64,000 nucleotides of DNA from Solen grandis (taxonomy: Eukaryota > Mollusca > Bivalvia > Adapedonta > Solenidae), in NCBI GenBank assembly GCA_021229015.1, contig CM037778.1, forward strand, positions 83,068,669 to 83,132,668. The letters are read 5' to 3'. Made by a program: the position numbers and the translations under genes. Shown here piece by piece: positions 61,960 through 64,000 of the stretch (the first letter of the stretch is position 1; each line of letters begins with the position of its first letter). The notes below the pieces were generated by a model. That model did no database searches and was not told the origin of the DNA. It saw only the letters and a list, made by a program, of their open reading frames with translations.

Positions 61960-62171
61960 GTAAGCTACGTGTTCGCCCTACCTCTTAGCAAACGTGTTGC
62001 CGAATAAAAAATTACGAAGATGAAATTCATCTTAAGATGAAAATAAATGCCATTACGCTATCCACGTTAATGGAACTTCTGAAAAAATCTGGGCATGTTT
62101 GAATAATTATACCAGAGAACGAATACACTGTATCATGGAGAAAGACAGTAAACTGGAAACAGCAGGATCAG
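61960..62171 (+). pseudogene. IFI44-like GTPase locus B, module 2, C-terminal exon (frameshifted)
   Basis: Between a TTATAACAG acceptor and a GTAAAT donor are 212 nt, not a multiple of three. It starts VSYVFALPL, then shifts frame near GCCGAATAAAAAATTACG to KNYEDEIHLKMKINAITLST. The KNYE-DE-helix wording is the same as in 25468-25689 and 45002-45217. Two stops follow if unspliced. It is followed after only 90 bases by the next P-loop exon, which supports one continuous gene. Confidence 0.75.
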
Positions 62172-62261
62172 GTAAATAAAAATAATTTTCATCCAAGTTT
62201 TATATATCTCGTTTACGTTTCCAATCAGGCACATAGAAATACAAATTTGATTTCTCTTCAG

Positions 62262-62470
62262 GCGATAGGCGAACTCAATTCATTTTTTGAAAACTACAGT
62301 CCAATAAAGGATTCCAGCGCAAAGGACTTGGAAACAACGTTAATAAATATCCTGCTTTTAGGTCAAAAAAGCAGCAGGAAAAACAAGTTTATCAACACTG
62401 TGAGTTCTGTATTTCAAGGAGAAATATTTAACGTTGCAAACGAGTGGGAGCTCAAGCAAAATTGGAAAAG
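62262..62470 (+). pseudogene. IFI44-like GTPase locus B, module 3, P-loop exon (compensating frameshifts)
   Basis: Between a TTTCTCTTCAG acceptor and a GTATTG donor are 209 nt. The frame reads IGELNSFFENYSPIKD and ILLLG, and later FINTVSSVFQGEIFNVAN, as in the locus A exon (SYFENYSPIKD). Where Walker A should be, the open frame reads GQKSSRKNK, without GxxxxGK[ST]. In the neighbouring frame the same bases read GQKAAGKTS, a valid P-loop. One base was gained in an A-run just before and one lost just after. A further shift occurs near the 3' end. It is either a decayed module or two sequencing errors. Confidence 0.75.
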
Positions 62471-63272
62471 GTATTGTGTAACGTTTGAAATTTATTTTTG
62501 GCATTTAAACCTTTTAGGTATGAAAAGTTTCTTTTGCGATATTTTTGTGTTATTTTCTTAGTTACATCAGGTGCCTCTGTACAAAATGGCTGCTGCTTTT
62601 TGCTACTTACATTTGATTATAAACATTATATTGATGATATAAAAGTGGGCAAGGAAAGAATCTTAAGTTAAAAGAAATTTAACCAAGTGTAATATTTGAC
62701 TGATCTTTACTGAGTTTAAGTTATGTGGTTATGCAACTTTTGACGGTTTTTTTATTGTCGACAAGAGGATCTGAATAAACATTTGATTTTGGCAAAACCC
62801 CTGGCTGCTTTTCTAGAGGAAGCCCTTTTGTCCCCCTACTCTTCATTTCTATCTATGTTTGCCACTAAACCTTAAAATGAATCTGGATGTTTTCAAAATT
62901 CAATCCCTTTATGACGTTTTTTCATCGTTTGAACAGTATGTTTTGATTTTCTTTATGTATTGCTTATTTCTATTTTAAAATATGAACTATAATTGCTTAC
63001 CGTTTGTTTCATTTATTTGTCACGTTGGCCCATCGGACCTTTGAAGTTAGCGATGGAACACGCCTGCTCACGTAACCGTTCAAAACAACATTATTCACTT
63101 AACTACGAAAGATTATTTTTGGACTGAAAAAAGAGCTCTTCCTGGCTTAAAAAAGGTGAGGCAAACGGTAATAAATATAGAAACAAATGGCATGCTTATA
63201 TTGTTTGCATTTTTTTCGTTTCAAAATAATCAAATGACAAATCTATAAATTTTTTTGTTTAAATTTTTCCAG

Positions 63273-63417
63273 TTCCACCGAATCAAATCAAATTGAAATA
63301 AGGAATATGAAAGAGTCTACCAGTCGTTTTGTGACATGCAAGGTTTGAAGAGGACTATCTTTCACAAAAGCAAATGTAAACTAGCTCTGAAAGGGAACTT
63401 GGGGGGGAGAATAGAAT
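63273..63417 (+). pseudogene. IFI44-like GTPase locus B, module 3, G3 exon (degenerate)
   Basis: After an AAATTTTTCCAG acceptor the sequence starts F-H-R-I, as G3 exons of this family start F-[NT]-R-Y. It meets an in-frame TGA at codon 8, then reads FCDMQGLKRTIF and LALKGN. CDMQGL is the G3 motif with R replaced by Q. The 3' limit is uncertain and no clear donor is at the expected place. Confidence 0.6.
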
Positions 63418-63779
63418 GTAAATTTTAAATATTTTTGCTTTTCCGCTGTTTTTAGGTGTTCGGTGTTTATTTAAAAGTGACGTATTACCTTGACAAAATA
63501 AATTTTGCAAAATTTTATCGTTTAATATTTATTTATGAACACCATTAACAAAAGACCTCGCACGCCATAACATATAAAATTTGACCTGTTTCGTAAAACA
63601 TTTTGGTGACTTTCTACAAACAAGCTTTTATAAGACCAATGAAATGGAGTGCAAAAAGCAAATATTTCTTTTAATTTTGGCGATATTTTATTGTTTGACG
63701 TAAGTTCACCAAACTGCCCCGGATTGCCTGGTTTGAAATGTCCACAGAATGACGGGTCATTGGCAGGATTGTGTTGACG

Positions 63780-63862
63780 CCTCCCTATCGACAAAATATG
63801 GAAAAGAACCCCGAATATAATACAAAGAATTCGAGATGCTCAAAAAGTCATGAAAGAACAAG
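63780..63862 (+). pseudogene. IFI44-like GTPase locus B, module 3, end of the DDRI exon (partial)
   Basis: IQRIRDAQKVMKEQ is followed by a GTGTAT donor in phase 1, matching the end of the module 1 exon (FQKVMKEL, phase 1). The DDRI core is not found upstream. The sequence just before (63522-63780) is unrelated, so the exon may be truncated. Its continuation lies beyond the window. Confidence 0.5.
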
Positions 63863-64000
63863 GTGTATTTAATAAATTAACTTATTTTTTAGACTGTTTC
63901 AAAAAAGTTTGGACCGTTTCTATTGGGTTCGTTAAATTATATATAAAATGTAATTAGATTTGCCATAAAGATTTGTTCATTGTATTTTCGTATATCTTTC

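Overview
The window is eukaryotic, AT-rich, intron-bearing and dominated by repeats. Two signals suggest a bivalve mollusc: a family of IFI44-like GTPases, and typical bivalve repeats. The repeats include SINEs with class-II tRNA-like heads, elements bounded by AGCTCACCTGAGC and GGCCATCTTGGCCC hairpins around ~150-160 bp tandem cores, and Helitron-like elements. Species cannot be told from the sequence. A run of 100 N at 41627-41726 marks a scaffold join of unknown size. No standalone tRNA or rRNA gene, promoter or polyadenylation site could be assigned with confidence.

Region 1-16175 is a head-to-tail train of non-autonomous Helitron-like elements of two families. Each ends in a short hairpin followed by CTAG and then T, and the next element starts at that point. 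They carry ~330 bp (family A) or ~440 bp (family B) internal tandem repeats and are interrupted by SINEs and a hairpin-bearing inverted-terminal-repeat element. From 16176 to about 22530 lies another large repeat, part of which recurs inverted at 41727-43531.

The genes are two IFI44-like GTPase loci pointing away from each other. Locus A is on the minus strand (41198 down to about 23500). Locus B is on the plus strand (43608 to the window end). Both are built from the same five-exon module: P-loop exon, G3 exon (CDM[RQ]GL), DDRI exon, G4 exon (LTK[VI]D) and C-terminal exon. Modules follow one another with no stop codon in the C-terminal exon, and all inter-module junctions are phase 0. This points to proteins with several tandem GTPase domains. 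Locus B shows one partial module, one complete one and a third running to the window edge. Modules 2 and 3 carry frameshifts.

Locus A is interrupted by a 14,038 bp transposon (26987-41024). It is flanked by an exact 8 bp target duplication (ATCCATGA) that splits a coding exon, and it has inverted ends several hundred bases long. Inside are a dead P-element-family transposase (minus strand) and a dead PIF1-like helicase gene (plus strand). The helicase gene appears to splice across the antisense transposase into a C-terminal part with a PHD finger. The 8 bp duplication fits the P superfamily, so the whole unit reads as a giant P-type element carrying a helicase. This is the most unusual object in the window.

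The rest is intron and intergenic DNA with two LINE remnants, SINEs (one inserted in another), MITEs and dispersed repeats.
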